Assembly (NCBI RefSeq): GCF_016756615.1
Contig: NZ_AP023262.1
Span: forward strand, 310,001-374,000
DNA length: 64,000 nt
Reading direction: 5' to 3'
Source: Mesorhizobium sp. L-8-3
GTDB lineage: Bacteria; Pseudomonadota; Alphaproteobacteria; Rhizobiales; Rhizobiaceae
In this document: piece by piece, positions 20,777 to 28,915 of the stretch
Position numbering within the stretch: the first letter of the stretch is position 1
How the letters are laid out: each line of letters begins with the position of its first letter
Program-made: the position numbers and the translations under genes
The notes under the pieces: model-generated
Seen by the model: only the letters and a program-made list of their open reading frames with translations
Told to the model about the DNA's origin: nothing
Database searches by the model: none

Positions 20777-20802
20777 GATACCAACTGCCGGCAGTTGGTA
20801 TC
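20777..20802. repeat. Perfect 26-bp palindrome at the ptsN/DUF1150 boundary
   Basis: The half-site GATACCAACTGCC is followed at once by its exact reverse complement GGCAGTTGGTATC, with no spacer. It begins 10 bp after the ptsN terminator stem and its right end overlaps the DUF1150 stop codon. With no loop and no T-run it is not a standard terminator. It may be a strong protein-binding dyad or a bidirectional processing site. Confidence 0.65.
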
Positions 20803-21073
20803 AGTGGATGCTGACCGGGACCAGTTCGTTCTCGAAAGCACCTGCCAGAGCGCGGTCGCGCTCATCGGAGAGCAGGATCGGCTGCCCATTCGCCGCGAAC
20901 AGCGCCCAGACTTCGAGCCCCGGCGCAATGTTGGTCAGCCCCGGGAAACGCCCGCGCAGGTCGTCGCTGGAAACCTTGCGGAGATAAGCGACCTGACCCT
21001 CGCCCAGATGGGCGAGTTGCGCCTCGGTCACCGTCAATCTTGTTTCGCTGCCAGTCATTTCAGCCTCCTTCAC
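20801..21073 (-). CDS. DUF1150 family protein
   Basis: A 90-residue protein (85 if started at MTGSETRL, 21058) matching DUF1150: LGEGQVAYLRKVSSDDLRGRFPG, then GLEVWALFAANGQPILLSDER. The family has no assigned biochemical function. In rhizobia it commonly follows an Hsp20 gene, as it does here with a 57-bp gap, which suggests a heat-shock or proteostasis role. Its stop lies in the 26-bp palindrome. Confidence 0.85.
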   Translation of the reverse strand: MKEAEMTGSETRLTVTEAQLAHLGEGQVAYLRKVSSDDLRGRFPGLTNIAPGLEVWALFAANGQPILLSDERDRALAGAFENELVPVSIH

Positions 21074-21130
21074 GCGGGGCGTCCTAAACCAACCCGCAAT
21101 AGAGCCAATCGGTTCCGGTCCAGGACCGGA

Positions 21131-21556
21131 TCAGTCTTTCACCGATATGTTTATTTTCCGTACCAGTCTTTCCGGCTCCGGCCGGTCGAGGTCAATCGAC
21201 AGGAGGCCGTTCTTCAGCTCGGCGGCAAGCACACGCATGCCGTCGGCGAGCACGAAGGTCCGCTGGAACTGCCGCGCGGCAATGCCGCGATGCAGATATT
21301 CGCGCTCGGTGTCATCGCTCTGGCGACCACGCACGACCAACTGGTTTTCCTCGGTGACGACCTCAAGATCGTCATCGCAGAAGCCGGCGACCGCCAGCGT
21401 GATGCGCAGCCTTTCGCCCTTGCCTTCGCCGGCCCGAAGCCGCTCGATATTGTAGGGCGGATAGGTATCGCCGGTCTTCGCCAGGCGCTCCAGCGTCTTT
21501 TCCATGGCGTCGAAGCCCAGAAGAAGCGGGCTCGAAAACGGCGTCATACGCGACAT
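21131..21556 (-). CDS. Small heat-shock protein, Hsp20/IbpA type
   Basis: A 141-residue alpha-crystallin-domain protein. NIERLRAGEGKGERLRITLA starts the domain, then LVVRGRQSDD and the conserved YLHRGIAARQFQRTF region follow. The end of the domain is NGLLSIDLDRPEPE. It holds unfolding proteins for refolding by DnaK. The 5' leader has a ROSE-type hairpin covering the Shine-Dalgarno sequence, and a sigma-32-like promoter lies upstream. DUF1150 follows on the same strand. Confidence 0.93.
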   Translation of the reverse strand: MSRMTPFSSPLLLGFDAMEKTLERLAKTGDTYPPYNIERLRAGEGKGERLRITLAVAGFCDDDLEVVTEENQLVVRGRQSDDTEREYLHRGIAARQFQRTFVLADGMRVLAAELKNGLLSIDLDRPEPERLVRKINISVKD

Positions 21557-21560
21557 TACA

Positions 21561-21578
21561 GTCCTCCAGAAGAGCGAC
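21561..21578 (-). promoter_or_regulatory. ROSE-type RNA thermometer hairpin over the hsp20 ribosome-binding site
   Basis: The transcript reads GUCGCUCUUCUGGAGGAC, ending 4 nt before the hsp20 AUG. GUC-G-CU pairs with AG-GAC, leaving one bulged G opposite the Shine-Dalgarno AGGA. This is the UYGCU/AGGA core that defines ROSE thermometers in rhizobial small heat-shock genes. The loop is CUUCUGG. At heat-shock temperature the weak stem would open and expose the ribosome-binding site. Confidence 0.7.
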
Positions 21579-21619
21579 AGAAGGGAAAAACCCGGATGGC
21601 ATTCTTCCCGTTACTGCTG

Positions 21620-21648
21620 ATATGGTCCGCCGCGCCGCGAAGTTCAAG
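21620..21648 (-). promoter_or_regulatory. Sigma-32 (RpoH)-type promoter of hsp20
   Basis: On the minus strand CTTGAA (21643-21648) and CCATAT (21620-21625) are separated by 17 bp, close to the alphaproteobacterial RpoH pattern. Transcription would begin near 21612, giving a leader of about 55 nt that contains the ROSE hairpin. The -35 element lies just inside the divergent nucleoside hydrolase leader. Confidence 0.6.
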
Positions 21649-21681
21649 ACGGAACCGCGCCACCCCACAGAGAGGACAAGC

Positions 21682-22623
21682 ATGCCGACCAGCCATAAGA
21701 TCATCATCGATACGGACCCCGGCCAGGACGACGCCGTGGCGATCCTGCTGGCGCTGGCAAGCCCCGAGATCGAGGTTCTCGGCATCACGGCGGTCGCCGG
21801 AAACGTGCCGCTGGCGCTGACCGAGAAGAACGCCCGAAAGATCTGCGAACTGGCCGGCAAGCCGCAAACCAGGGTCTTCGCCGGGGCCATCCGGCCTCTG
21901 GTGCGCCCACTCGTGACCGCCGAGGAAGTTCACGGCAAGACCGGCCTCAACGGCCCCGAACTGCCTGAACCGACGATGCAGCTCGTGGACGAACATGCCG
22001 TCGACTTCATCGTGCGGACGCTGATGGCCGAAGCGCCCGGTACGGTAACGCTCTGCCCGCTCGGCCCGCTCACCAACATCGCGCTGGCGATGATCCGGGA
22101 GCCGAGGATCGCGCCGCGCATCAAGCGGATCGTGCTGATGGGCGGCGGCTTCTTCGAGGGCGGCAACGTGACGCCCGCCGCCGAGTTCAACATCTATGTC
22201 GACCCGCACGCGGCCGATGTGGTCTTCACGTCGGGGGTGCCGACAGTTGTGATGCCGCTCGACGTCACCCACAAGGCCCTGACGACCGCCAAGCGCATCG
22301 CCGCCTTCCGCGCGCTCGGCACCCGCGTCGGCACCGCCACGGCCGAAATGCTGGAGTTCTTCGAGCGCTTCGACGAGGGTAAATACGGCACGGACGGCGG
22401 CCCCCTGCACGACCCTTGCGTCATCGCCTATCTGCTGAAGCCGGAACTGTTCAAGGGCCGCGAATGCAACGTCATGGTGGAGACCGCGTCCGAACTGACC
22501 ATGGGCATGACCGTCGTCGACTGGTGGGGCGTCACCAAGCGGCCGAAGAACGCCCTCGTCATGCGCGACATAGATCACGACGGGTTCTTCGCGCTGCTGG
22601 TGGAGCGGCTGGGAAAGCTGTAG
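21682..22623 (+). CDS. Inosine/uridine-preferring nucleoside hydrolase
   Basis: A 313-residue protein. The calcium-binding signature IIIDTDPGQDDAVAILLAL is near the start, GPLTNIALAM and LMGGGFFEGGNVTPAAEFN follow, and DPCVIAYLL near residue 245 holds the late metal ligand. It hydrolyses ribonucleosides to base and ribose. ATG 21682 has an AGAGGA ribosome-binding site; the open frame extends upstream into the hsp20 promoter. A ribokinase about 5 kb away could handle the ribose, though the genes are not one operon. Confidence 0.9.
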   Translation: MPTSHKIIIDTDPGQDDAVAILLALASPEIEVLGITAVAGNVPLALTEKNARKICELAGKPQTRVFAGAIRPLVRPLVTAEEVHGKTGLNGPELPEPTMQLVDEHAVDFIVRTLMAEAPGTVTLCPLGPLTNIALAMIREPRIAPRIKRIVLMGGGFFEGGNVTPAAEFNIYVDPHAADVVFTSGVPTVVMPLDVTHKALTTAKRIAAFRALGTRVGTATAEMLEFFERFDEGKYGTDGGPLHDPCVIAYLLKPELFKGRECNVMVETASELTMGMTVVDWWGVTKRPKNALVMRDIDHDGFFALLVERLGKL

Positions 22624-22682
22624 TATCACGCGACCTCAATCGCCGGCGCGGCCCCTCCGGGCCGCGTGGCTTTCGCGCTGCT

Positions 22683-22725
22683 GCATCGGCCCGAAAATCG
22701 TCTCGATTTTCGGAAAGCGTGATGC
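22683..22725. repeat. Dispersed palindromic repeat family B, copy 1
   Basis: It begins GCATCGGCCCGAAAATCG and returns with CGATTTTCGG and GTGATGC, forming a long imperfect hairpin. A second copy is at 28836-28875. It lies between the nucleoside hydrolase and the AraC gene. Short elements of this kind are common in rhizobial intergenic DNA. Confidence 0.65.
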
Positions 22726-22853
22726 GGCACCTAATAGCGGCAGACCCTTGCGCGTCCATTCGGACACGCAGCACTCTGGTGGCCGATACCTTTGTTCAAT
22801 ACCCTGCCCGGCGCGCATGATAGTCTCTCCCGAAATCAGACTGGGAGCCATCG

Positions 22854-23693
22854 ATGCAGCCGAACCGGTGCGAAGAAGCCAGATATTTCACCGCTCCCGT
22901 CGGGGCGGTCGAATGTCTGTCTGCGACCTTCCACAGCTACCACTACGCGCCGCACGCACATGACACGTTCGTCATCGGCGCGCTGGCGCACGGGACCGGC
23001 GGGATCTTCATCCGGGGCCGCCAGCACGAGGCCCGTGCCGACGACCTGACACTCTACAATCCGCACGACGTCCATGACGGCAGCCCGCGGCGCGACGGTT
23101 TCAGCTATCGCGTCAGCTACCCCTCGGTGTCGCTGATACGCGAAATCGCTTCCGAAGGACTGGGTTTCGACCGCGCCAGCACGCCGAGTTTCGCTGCTCC
23201 GATCGTGCACGATCCCGCCGGCGCAGCCCTCTTCCTTGACGCACATCGCCGCTGGGAAGCCGGCTGCAGCGCGCTCGAGGCGGAAGAAGCCCTCGTTCAC
23301 GCCTATGCCTATTGCCTCTCGCGGCATGCCGGGATCCGCTTTCCGGTCGCCGGCAGCGAAGCCGGACCCGTAGGGAAGGCCGTGGCTCTCCTGTCGGACG
23401 GTTTCGCCGAGAGGCGGACGCTCGACGATCTCGCGCGGGCTGCCGGCCTGCCCCGTCAGCGCCTGATCCGGGCCTTCCGGCGGGCAACCGGTTTCACGCC
23501 GCACGCCTTTCTCGTGAACCGCCGCGTCGATGCTGCGAAAGATATGCTGCGGCGCGGGGCCGATCCCCTGTCCGTCGCCATGACCACGGGCTTCAGCGAC
23601 CAGGCGCATCTCAACCGGATCTTCAAGGCGCGTGTCGGCGTGACGCCGGGCGCCTTCCGGGCGGCCTTCGCCGGACGGGACGTCAGGCACTAG
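22854..23693 (+). CDS. AraC-family transcriptional regulator
   Basis: A 279-residue regulator. The N-terminal cupin-like sensing domain includes [18 protein letters not shown] and [10 protein letters not shown]. The C-terminal double HTH (about residues 180-275) has [20 protein letters not shown] and [20 protein letters not shown]. It lies 76 bp upstream of the tryptophanase gene on the same strand, so it may control that gene or the LysE exporter downstream. The inducer is unknown. Confidence 0.9.
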   Translation: MQPNRCEEARYFTAPVGAVECLSATFHSYHYAPHAHDTFVIGALAHGTGGIFIRGRQHEARADDLTLYNPHDVHDGSPRRDGFSYRVSYPSVSLIREIASEGLGFDRASTPSFAAPIVHDPAGAALFLDAHRRWEAGCSALEAEEALVHAYAYCLSRHAGIRFPVAGSEAGPVGKAVALLSDGFAERRTLDDLARAAGLPRQRLIRAFRRATGFTPHAFLVNRRVDAAKDMLRRGADPLSVAMTTGFSDQAHLNRIFKARVGVTPGAFRAAFAGRDVRH

Positions 23694-23769
23694 GCCGCGG
23701 CCGGCCGCAAGATCTTCACCTCTGTATCAAACCAGGCGGCCGCTGCGCCGCAACCATGGAGCATGTCCG

Positions 23770-25194
23770 ATGACCAGGCGCATTGCCGAACCGTTCCGCA
23801 TCAAGATGATCGAGCCGATCCGGATGACCGACCGGCCCTATCGCGAGGCCGCGCTCGACGCGGCCGGGCTCAATCCTTTCCTGCTCAGGAGCGAGGACGT
23901 CACCATCGACCTCCTGACCGACAGCGGCACGGGGGCGATGAGCGACCGGCAGTGGGCCGGGCTGATGCTGGGCGACGAGGCCTATGCCGGAAGCCGCAAT
24001 TTCCATCGGCTTGCCGAAACGGTGGCCGAACTGTTCGGCTACCCCCACACCATCCCGACGCATCAGGGTCGGGGCGCCGAGCAGATCCTGTTCCCGGAAC
24101 TGGTGAAGCGACGTGGGTCGCCTCACCCGGTTTTCATCTCCAACTATCATTTCGACACCACGAAGGCGCATGTCGAACTGGCCGGCGCAAAGGCGGTCAA
24201 CGTGCTGACGCCGGCGGCCCTCGACACGACAAGGCCGCATGACTGGAAGGGCAATTTCGATCTGGAAGCGCTCGTGCAGGCGATCGAATTCCATGGTCCG
24301 CGCAATATTGCCGGGATCGTCGCGACCTTGACCTGCAACAGTGCGGGCGGGCAGCCAGTATCCATGGCCAATCTGAGGACCGTGGGGGGCTATGCGCGCG
24401 ATTTCGGCATACCCGTCATCATCGACGCCACCCGCTTCGCCGAGAACGCCTGGTTCGTCAAACGGCGCGAGGAGGGTTACGCCGAGCGCTCGATCCGCGA
24501 CATCGTGCGCGAAATGGCATGCTACGGCGACGTGATCACGCTGTCTGCCAAGAAAGACGGGCTGGTCAATATCGGCGGCGTCTGCGCCTTCCGCAGCGAC
24601 GCCGACTTGTTTCGCGCTGTCCAGGTGCGCTGCGTGCCGATGGAAGGCTTCATCACCTATGGGGGGCTGGCCGGGCGCGACATGGAGGCGCTCGCCATCG
24701 GCCTCAACGAAGCGGTCGACACCGACTACCTCTCCTATCGGATCGGCCAGGTCGCCTATCTGGGTGACAGACTGCGCGCCGGCGGCGTTCCCATCCAGTA
24801 TCCGACCGGCGGCCATGCCGTCTTCGTCGACGCCGCGGCGCTGTTGCCGCATATCCCGGCCGAGCGGTTCCCGGCCCACGCGCTCGCCTGCGAGCTCTAC
24901 CTGGAAGCCGGTGTCAGGGCTGTCGAGATCGGCTCGCTCATGCTCGGCCGCGACCCGCTCAGCGGGCTGCAGGAGGAATCGCCTCTCGAACTCATGCGGC
25001 TCACCATTCCGCGCCGTGTATATACGAACGACCATATGGACTATGTTGCCGACGCGCTGATCGCGGTCGCGGCACGCGCCGATCGGATCAGAGGGGTCGA
25101 TTTCACTTACGAGCCGCCGGTGCTGCGCCATTTCACCGCCACGTTCCAGTGGGCCGCGGCCGCGCCCGCGAGCATGGAGATGGCCGACGCATGA
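23770..25194 (+). CDS. tnaA: Tryptophanase (tryptophan indole-lyase)
   Basis: A 474-residue PLP enzyme of the beta-eliminating lyase family, which splits tryptophan into indole, pyruvate and ammonia. The PLP lysine is in [13 protein letters not shown] and the motif THQGRGAE is conserved. Two positions favour tryptophanase over tyrosine phenol-lyase: [10 protein letters not shown] has Asp where lyases for tyrosine have Thr, and VLRHFTA has His where those have Phe. No TnaC-like leader peptide was identified upstream. The stop overlaps the next start (ATGA). Confidence 0.88.
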   Translation: MTRRIAEPFRIKMIEPIRMTDRPYREAALDAAGLNPFLLRSEDVTIDLLTDSGTGAMSDRQWAGLMLGDEAYAGSRNFHRLAETVAELFGYPHTIPTHQGRGAEQILFPELVKRRGSPHPVFISNYHFDTTKAHVELAGAKAVNVLTPAALDTTRPHDWKGNFDLEALVQAIEFHGPRNIAGIVATLTCNSAGGQPVSMANLRTVGGYARDFGIPVIIDATRFAENAWFVKRREEGYAERSIRDIVREMACYGDVITLSAKKDGLVNIGGVCAFRSDADLFRAVQVRCVPMEGFITYGGLAGRDMEALAIGLNEAVDTDYLSYRIGQVAYLGDRLRAGGVPIQYPTGGHAVFVDAAALLPHIPAERFPAHALACELYLEAGVRAVEIGSLMLGRDPLSGLQEESPLELMRLTIPRRVYTNDHMDYVADALIAVAARADRIRGVDFTYEPPVLRHFTATFQWAAAAPASMEMADA

Positions 25195-25655
25195 GCCCGC
25201 TGGTGAGACAGTTCCTGGAAACGCATGGTGTCGCCTTTTCCGTCGTCGAACACCGGCCGTTCATCTCTTTCGAGGAAGCCAGGGAGATACTGACCCTCGA
25301 CCCCGCGCGGATGGTGAAGGGGCTGACCTTCGGTCTGCCGGACGGGCTGGCGATCGTGGCGCTTCGCGCCGGCGACCGTGCCGACTACAAGCGCATCGCC
25401 GATGGGCTGCGCATGCGGCGCGCCGACCTGAAGCTCGCCGCGCCGGACGAAGTGCTGGCAAGCCTCGACATGGAGGCGGGCGGCATGGTGCCCCTGCCGA
25501 TCAACGGCGCGCGCGTGCTCGTCGACCGCCAGGTTCTGGTCCTGGACGAGATCATATGCGGCAGCGGCCGCAACACGGCGACCCTGGTGATCCCGGCCGA
25601 GGCTTGGCTGTCGGTTGCAGCAGCCGAGATCGGTGACTTCTCCAGGCAGGCGTGA
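25191..25655 (+). CDS. YbaK/ProX-type aminoacyl-tRNA deacylase domain protein
   Basis: A 154-residue protein with the YbaK fold: [19 protein letters not shown], then [29 protein letters not shown] and the late [10 protein letters not shown]. Family members hydrolyse wrongly charged tRNAs. It is translationally coupled to tryptophanase (ATGA overlap), an unusual partner. It may act on a free-standing amino-acid-related substrate or trim misacylated tRNA. The role is inferred only from the fold. Confidence 0.82.
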   Translation: MSPLVRQFLETHGVAFSVVEHRPFISFEEAREILTLDPARMVKGLTFGLPDGLAIVALRAGDRADYKRIADGLRMRRADLKLAAPDEVLASLDMEAGGMVPLPINGARVLVDRQVLVLDEIICGSGRNTATLVIPAEAWLSVAAAEIGDFSRQA

Positions 25656-25672
25656 TCCCGCCGGCCTTCCGG

Positions 25673-26287
25673 CTATCTTGCCCTGGAAAATGCCAGCCAG
25701 AGCCCGCCGCCGATGAGGAAGCCGCCGCCGATGCGGGACAGGAGCTTCATGCGGCTGGCGGTGAGGGCTCTGCCCGCACGACCGGCCGCCAGCGCATAGC
25801 AGCTGTCGGTGACCGCGGCGAAGACGAGGGTCGCGATGCCCATTGCCGTGATCTGCAGGGCATAGTTGCCGGCCGGATCGATGAATTGCGGGAAGAAGGC
25901 GCCAAAGAAGATCAGGGTCTTCGGATTGCTGACGGCAACCAGGAAACCCTGCACGAAGAAGCCGCTGCGCGACCGTGCGGGCGCACCGTCGGGATAGGTG
26001 CCTGCCCCCGAGCGGTACATCTGGAAGCCCAGCCAAACCAGATAGGCCGCGCCAATGAGCCGGATCCATTCGAACCAGTGCCCTGCGGCCTCGATCGCCG
26101 AGGCGAGGCCGACGCCGACCACGGCGATGCTCGCGGCCAAGCCGAGCTGACCGCCGGCAATGTTGAGCAGCCCGGCGCGCGTGCCGTGACGCATGCTGGA
26201 GGCGATGATCAGGGTGACGTTTGGTCCGGGCACCAGCATGATGACCAGGCAGGCGGCCAGATAAGCGGCGAAGAGTTCGAGCGACAT
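25673..26287 (-). CDS. LysE/RhtB-family amino acid exporter
   Basis: A 204-residue membrane protein with about six hydrophobic segments. The N-terminal signature VPGPNVTLIIASSMRHGTRAG and the middle SNPKTLIFFGAFFPQF are classical for this family. MSLELFAAY at 26287 is the preferred start; 27 upstream in-frame codons are not membrane-like. It is convergent with the tryptophanase-YbaK pair, ending 17 bp away. It exports an amino acid or derivative. Confidence 0.9.
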   Translation of the reverse strand: MSLELFAAYLAACLVIMLVPGPNVTLIIASSMRHGTRAGLLNIAGGQLGLAASIAVVGVGLASAIEAAGHWFEWIRLIGAAYLVWLGFQMYRSGAGTYPDGAPARSRSGFFVQGFLVAVSNPKTLIFFGAFFPQFIDPAGNYALQITAMGIATLVFAAVTDSCYALAAGRAGRALTASRMKLLSRIGGGFLIGGGLWLAFSRAR

Positions 26288-26442
26288 GTCTTTCCTCCGT
26301 GGGCTCGACGCCGCGAGCCATGGCGAGAACAATGCACGACCTCCGACTTTCGTCCAGAGCCCGGGCACGTCGGGCCTTCGGCTGAGTGCCTGCCGGCGCT
26401 CGGCCGTGCGTCGCCACGCCGGGGAGCGTAGCCCGGATCGGC

Positions 26443-27888
26443 TCAGGCTCCGGCCGGCGAGGATACCGTCCGCTCATAGGCGGCCGCCGCCTGCAGCACC
26501 GCGAGGTCGCCGCGCGGACGGCCGATCAGTTGCATGCCCATCGGGCGGCCGAGTCCATCGAAGCCGACCGGCACATTGACCGTCGGCGCGCCCGCCATCG
26601 AGGCCGGGGCGGAGACCTCCATCCAGCGATGGTAGCTGTCCATCGTACGGCCGGCGACGTCGCGCGGCCAATGCGTCCCGACGGCGAAGGGGAACACCTG
26701 GGCGGTCGGCAGAGCGAGAAGGTCGTAGCGTTGGAGCAGCCTGAGCACGGTCTCGTGCCAGGACGAGCGTACGGTCGAGGCGGCATAGACCTCCGGCGCG
26801 GTGAGCCGCGCGGCGCCTTCCGCCTCCCACACCGCCTCGGGCTTCAGCAGTCCGCGCCTGGCCGGATCATCATAGTGGAGCTTGAGGCTGCAGCCGCTGG
26901 TGGCATGGCGCAAGGTCTTGAACGCGCTCCACAGCGCTTCGAAATCGAACGGCGGAACCACCGGCTCGGTCGCAAAGCCGTCGAAGCGCGCCAAGGCCGC
27001 CTCACAGAGCGCCAGGATGCCGTCCTCGACGGCAAGATGACCGCCGAGATCGCCGAGCCAGGCGATGCGGCCGCCGGGCTGCGCCCCATCGAGACGGTCG
27101 AGATAGGAGCCGGGGCCGTCATGCGACAGCGGCGCACGTGGATGGTGGCCCGCCTGCACGCCGAGCAGCAGCGCGACATCACGGACGTTGCGGCCCATCG
27201 GTCCTTCGATACCGATCTGCGACAGGAAGATCTCGTTCATGGGCCCTGCCGGCACGAGGCCCTGTGTGGGCCGGAAGCCGTAGACATTGTTGTAGGCAGC
27301 CGGGTTGCGCAGCGAGCCGCCGAAATCGCTGCCGTCGGCAACGGGCACCATGTCGAGCGCCAGCGCCACGGCAGCGCCGCCGCTCGAGCCGCCGGCCGTC
27401 CAGGCCGGATCGAAAGCGTTGAGCGTCGGCCCGAACACATTGTTATAGGTGTTGGAGCCGAGGCCGAACTCCGGGACATTGGTCTTGCCGATGATGATGG
27501 CGCCGGCCGCACGCATGCGCTCGACGAAGAAGTCATCCTCGTCGGGCACGAATTCTGCAAGGATCGGCGAACCGAAGGTCGTCCTGAGGCCTTGGGTGAG
27601 CGCAAGGTCCTTGACCGCGATCGGCAGCCCGAACAGCGCGCCGGCGGGCGCGCCCGCAGCCAGTGCCGCATCGGCAGCGTCGGCCTCCCGCAGGATGGGA
27701 TCACGGTCGCGCAGCGACACGATGGCGTTGACGTGGGGATTGACCGCGTCGATGCGGTCGAGGAAGGCGTTCGCCACCTCGCGGACCGACAGATGCCGCC
27801 GCCTGATCCGCTCCGCGAGATCGACCGCCGGGAGACGGCAGATCTCGCCCGCTTGCGGAATATCGTGCTTCGTTGCCGGCCGATCCAT
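26443..27888 (-). CDS. Amidase (amidase signature family)
   Basis: A 481-residue enzyme. The catalytic lysine is in LPIAVKDLAL, and the Gly/Ser-rich signature GGSSGGAAVALALDMVPVAD is followed by GSLRNPAAYNNVYGFRPT. Together they give the Ser-cisSer-Lys triad. A GAGGAGGG ribosome-binding site precedes the ATG at 27888. It lies 10 bp after the ribokinase stop on the same strand, so the two are probably co-transcribed. The substrate is not deducible; GatA is unlikely because GatB/GatC are absent. Confidence 0.9.
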   Translation of the reverse strand: MDRPATKHDIPQAGEICRLPAVDLAERIRRRHLSVREVANAFLDRIDAVNPHVNAIVSLRDRDPILREADAADAALAAGAPAGALFGLPIAVKDLALTQGLRTTFGSPILAEFVPDEDDFFVERMRAAGAIIIGKTNVPEFGLGSNTYNNVFGPTLNAFDPAWTAGGSSGGAAVALALDMVPVADGSDFGGSLRNPAAYNNVYGFRPTQGLVPAGPMNEIFLSQIGIEGPMGRNVRDVALLLGVQAGHHPRAPLSHDGPGSYLDRLDGAQPGGRIAWLGDLGGHLAVEDGILALCEAALARFDGFATEPVVPPFDFEALWSAFKTLRHATSGCSLKLHYDDPARRGLLKPEAVWEAEGAARLTAPEVYAASTVRSSWHETVLRLLQRYDLLALPTAQVFPFAVGTHWPRDVAGRTMDSYHRWMEVSAPASMAGAPTVNVPVGFDGLGRPMGMQLIGRPRGDLAVLQAAAAYERTVSSPAGA

Positions 27889-27898
27889 TATGCCCTCC

Positions 27899-28801
27899 TC
27901 AACTGGCCTGGGAAGCAAGGGCCGCGTCGACCTCGGAGCGCGACGGGATCGACGGTTGCGCTCCCGGCTTCAGGCAGGCGAGCGAGCCTGCAGTCCCGGC
28001 TCGGCGCAGTGCCTCGCGCAAGGAAAGCCCTTCCGACAGGCCGGCCGCGAGATAGCCGCAGAAGGTGTCGCCGGCGCCGACGGTGTCGACCGGCGTGATC
28101 TTCATCGCGTCGAGCCGCAAGAATTCGTCCGGCGTCGCCGCCAGAACGCCCTCGCCGCCAAGGGTCACGACAACCGTCCGGCCGGTCGATGACGCAAAGC
28201 TGCGCATGCGCTGCTCGCGATCGTCGCCGGCGAGCTTCAGCGCCTCGGCATAAAGATCGAATTCGGTCTCGTTGGCGACCACATAGTCGGCCTTGCCCAC
28301 GAAGGCGGCCGCCTCGGCCCGGAACGGCGCCGTGTTGAGCAAGGTGACGGCTCCGGCCGAGCGCGCGGCGTCGAGCGCCGCCTCGACGGTGGAGAGCGGG
28401 ATCTCGTGCTGCAGCAGGATATGGTCGCCCGAGACGATGCCGGCGACAGCTGCGGCGCCGACCTCGGCATTTGCGCCCGGCACCACGGCGATCATGTTCT
28501 CGCCGTCGCCCCCGACAAGGATCAAGGCCGTACCCGTCGGATGCGAGGTTTCCCTGACCTGCGATAGATCGACGCCGCCCGCCTTCAACAGCGCCAATGC
28601 TTCACCGGCAAAGGCGTCTCGGCCCGTCGCACCGACCATGCGGACCTTGCCGCCGGCTCTCGCCACGGCCAGCGCCTGGTTGGCGCCCTTGCCGCCCGGC
28701 GCCGTGCTGAAGCCGTTGCCCGGCACCGTCTCGCCGGGAGCCGGCAACCGGTCCACGGTCGCGATCAGGTCGAGATTGATGGAGCCGATAATGGTGATCA
28801 A
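27899..28801 (-). CDS. rbsK: Ribokinase
   Basis: A 300-residue PfkB-family sugar kinase. GSINLDLIATVDRLPAPGET opens the protein, GGKGANQALAVARAG is the ribose-binding motif and DTVGAGDTFCGYLA carries the catalytic Asp and anion hole. It phosphorylates ribose or a related sugar. The gene precedes an amidase on the same strand. A nucleoside hydrolase in the same 7-kb region could supply ribose. Confidence 0.9.
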   Translation of the reverse strand: MITIIGSINLDLIATVDRLPAPGETVPGNGFSTAPGGKGANQALAVARAGGKVRMVGATGRDAFAGEALALLKAGGVDLSQVRETSHPTGTALILVGGDGENMIAVVPGANAEVGAAAVAGIVSGDHILLQHEIPLSTVEAALDAARSAGAVTLLNTAPFRAEAAAFVGKADYVVANETEFDLYAEALKLAGDDREQRMRSFASSTGRTVVVTLGGEGVLAATPDEFLRLDAMKITPVDTVGAGDTFCGYLAAGLSEGLSLREALRRAGTAGSLACLKPGAQPSIPSRSEVDAALASQAS

Positions 28802-28835
28802 TTAGAGCCTCCCGGTGATTTGCCCGGAAGCTATC

Positions 28836-28875
28836 GCATCGGCCCGAAAATCGAAATCGATTTTAGGAACGATGC
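28836..28875. repeat. Dispersed palindromic repeat family B, copy 2
   Basis: It shares the 18-bp start GCATCGGCCCGAAAATCG with the copy at 22683-22725 and closes with CGATTTTAGGAACGATGC. It sits between ribokinase and the Ada-type gene. The hairpin is imperfect (CGAAAATCG-AAAT-CGATTTT). Confidence 0.65.
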
Positions 28876-28915
28876 GCGGGGACGAAGGCCCGGCTCCGGC
28901 CTGCGTCCCGAGGCG

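Noticed and set aside
22624..22853. Additional short gene between nucleoside hydrolase and AraC regulator
   Set aside because: The short frames coincide with repeat B and have no ribosome-binding site or protein-like composition.
23695..23769. TnaC-like leader peptide before tryptophanase
   Set aside because: No short frame with a Trp codon near a Pro-rich end and a ribosome-binding site was seen in the 76-bp gap.
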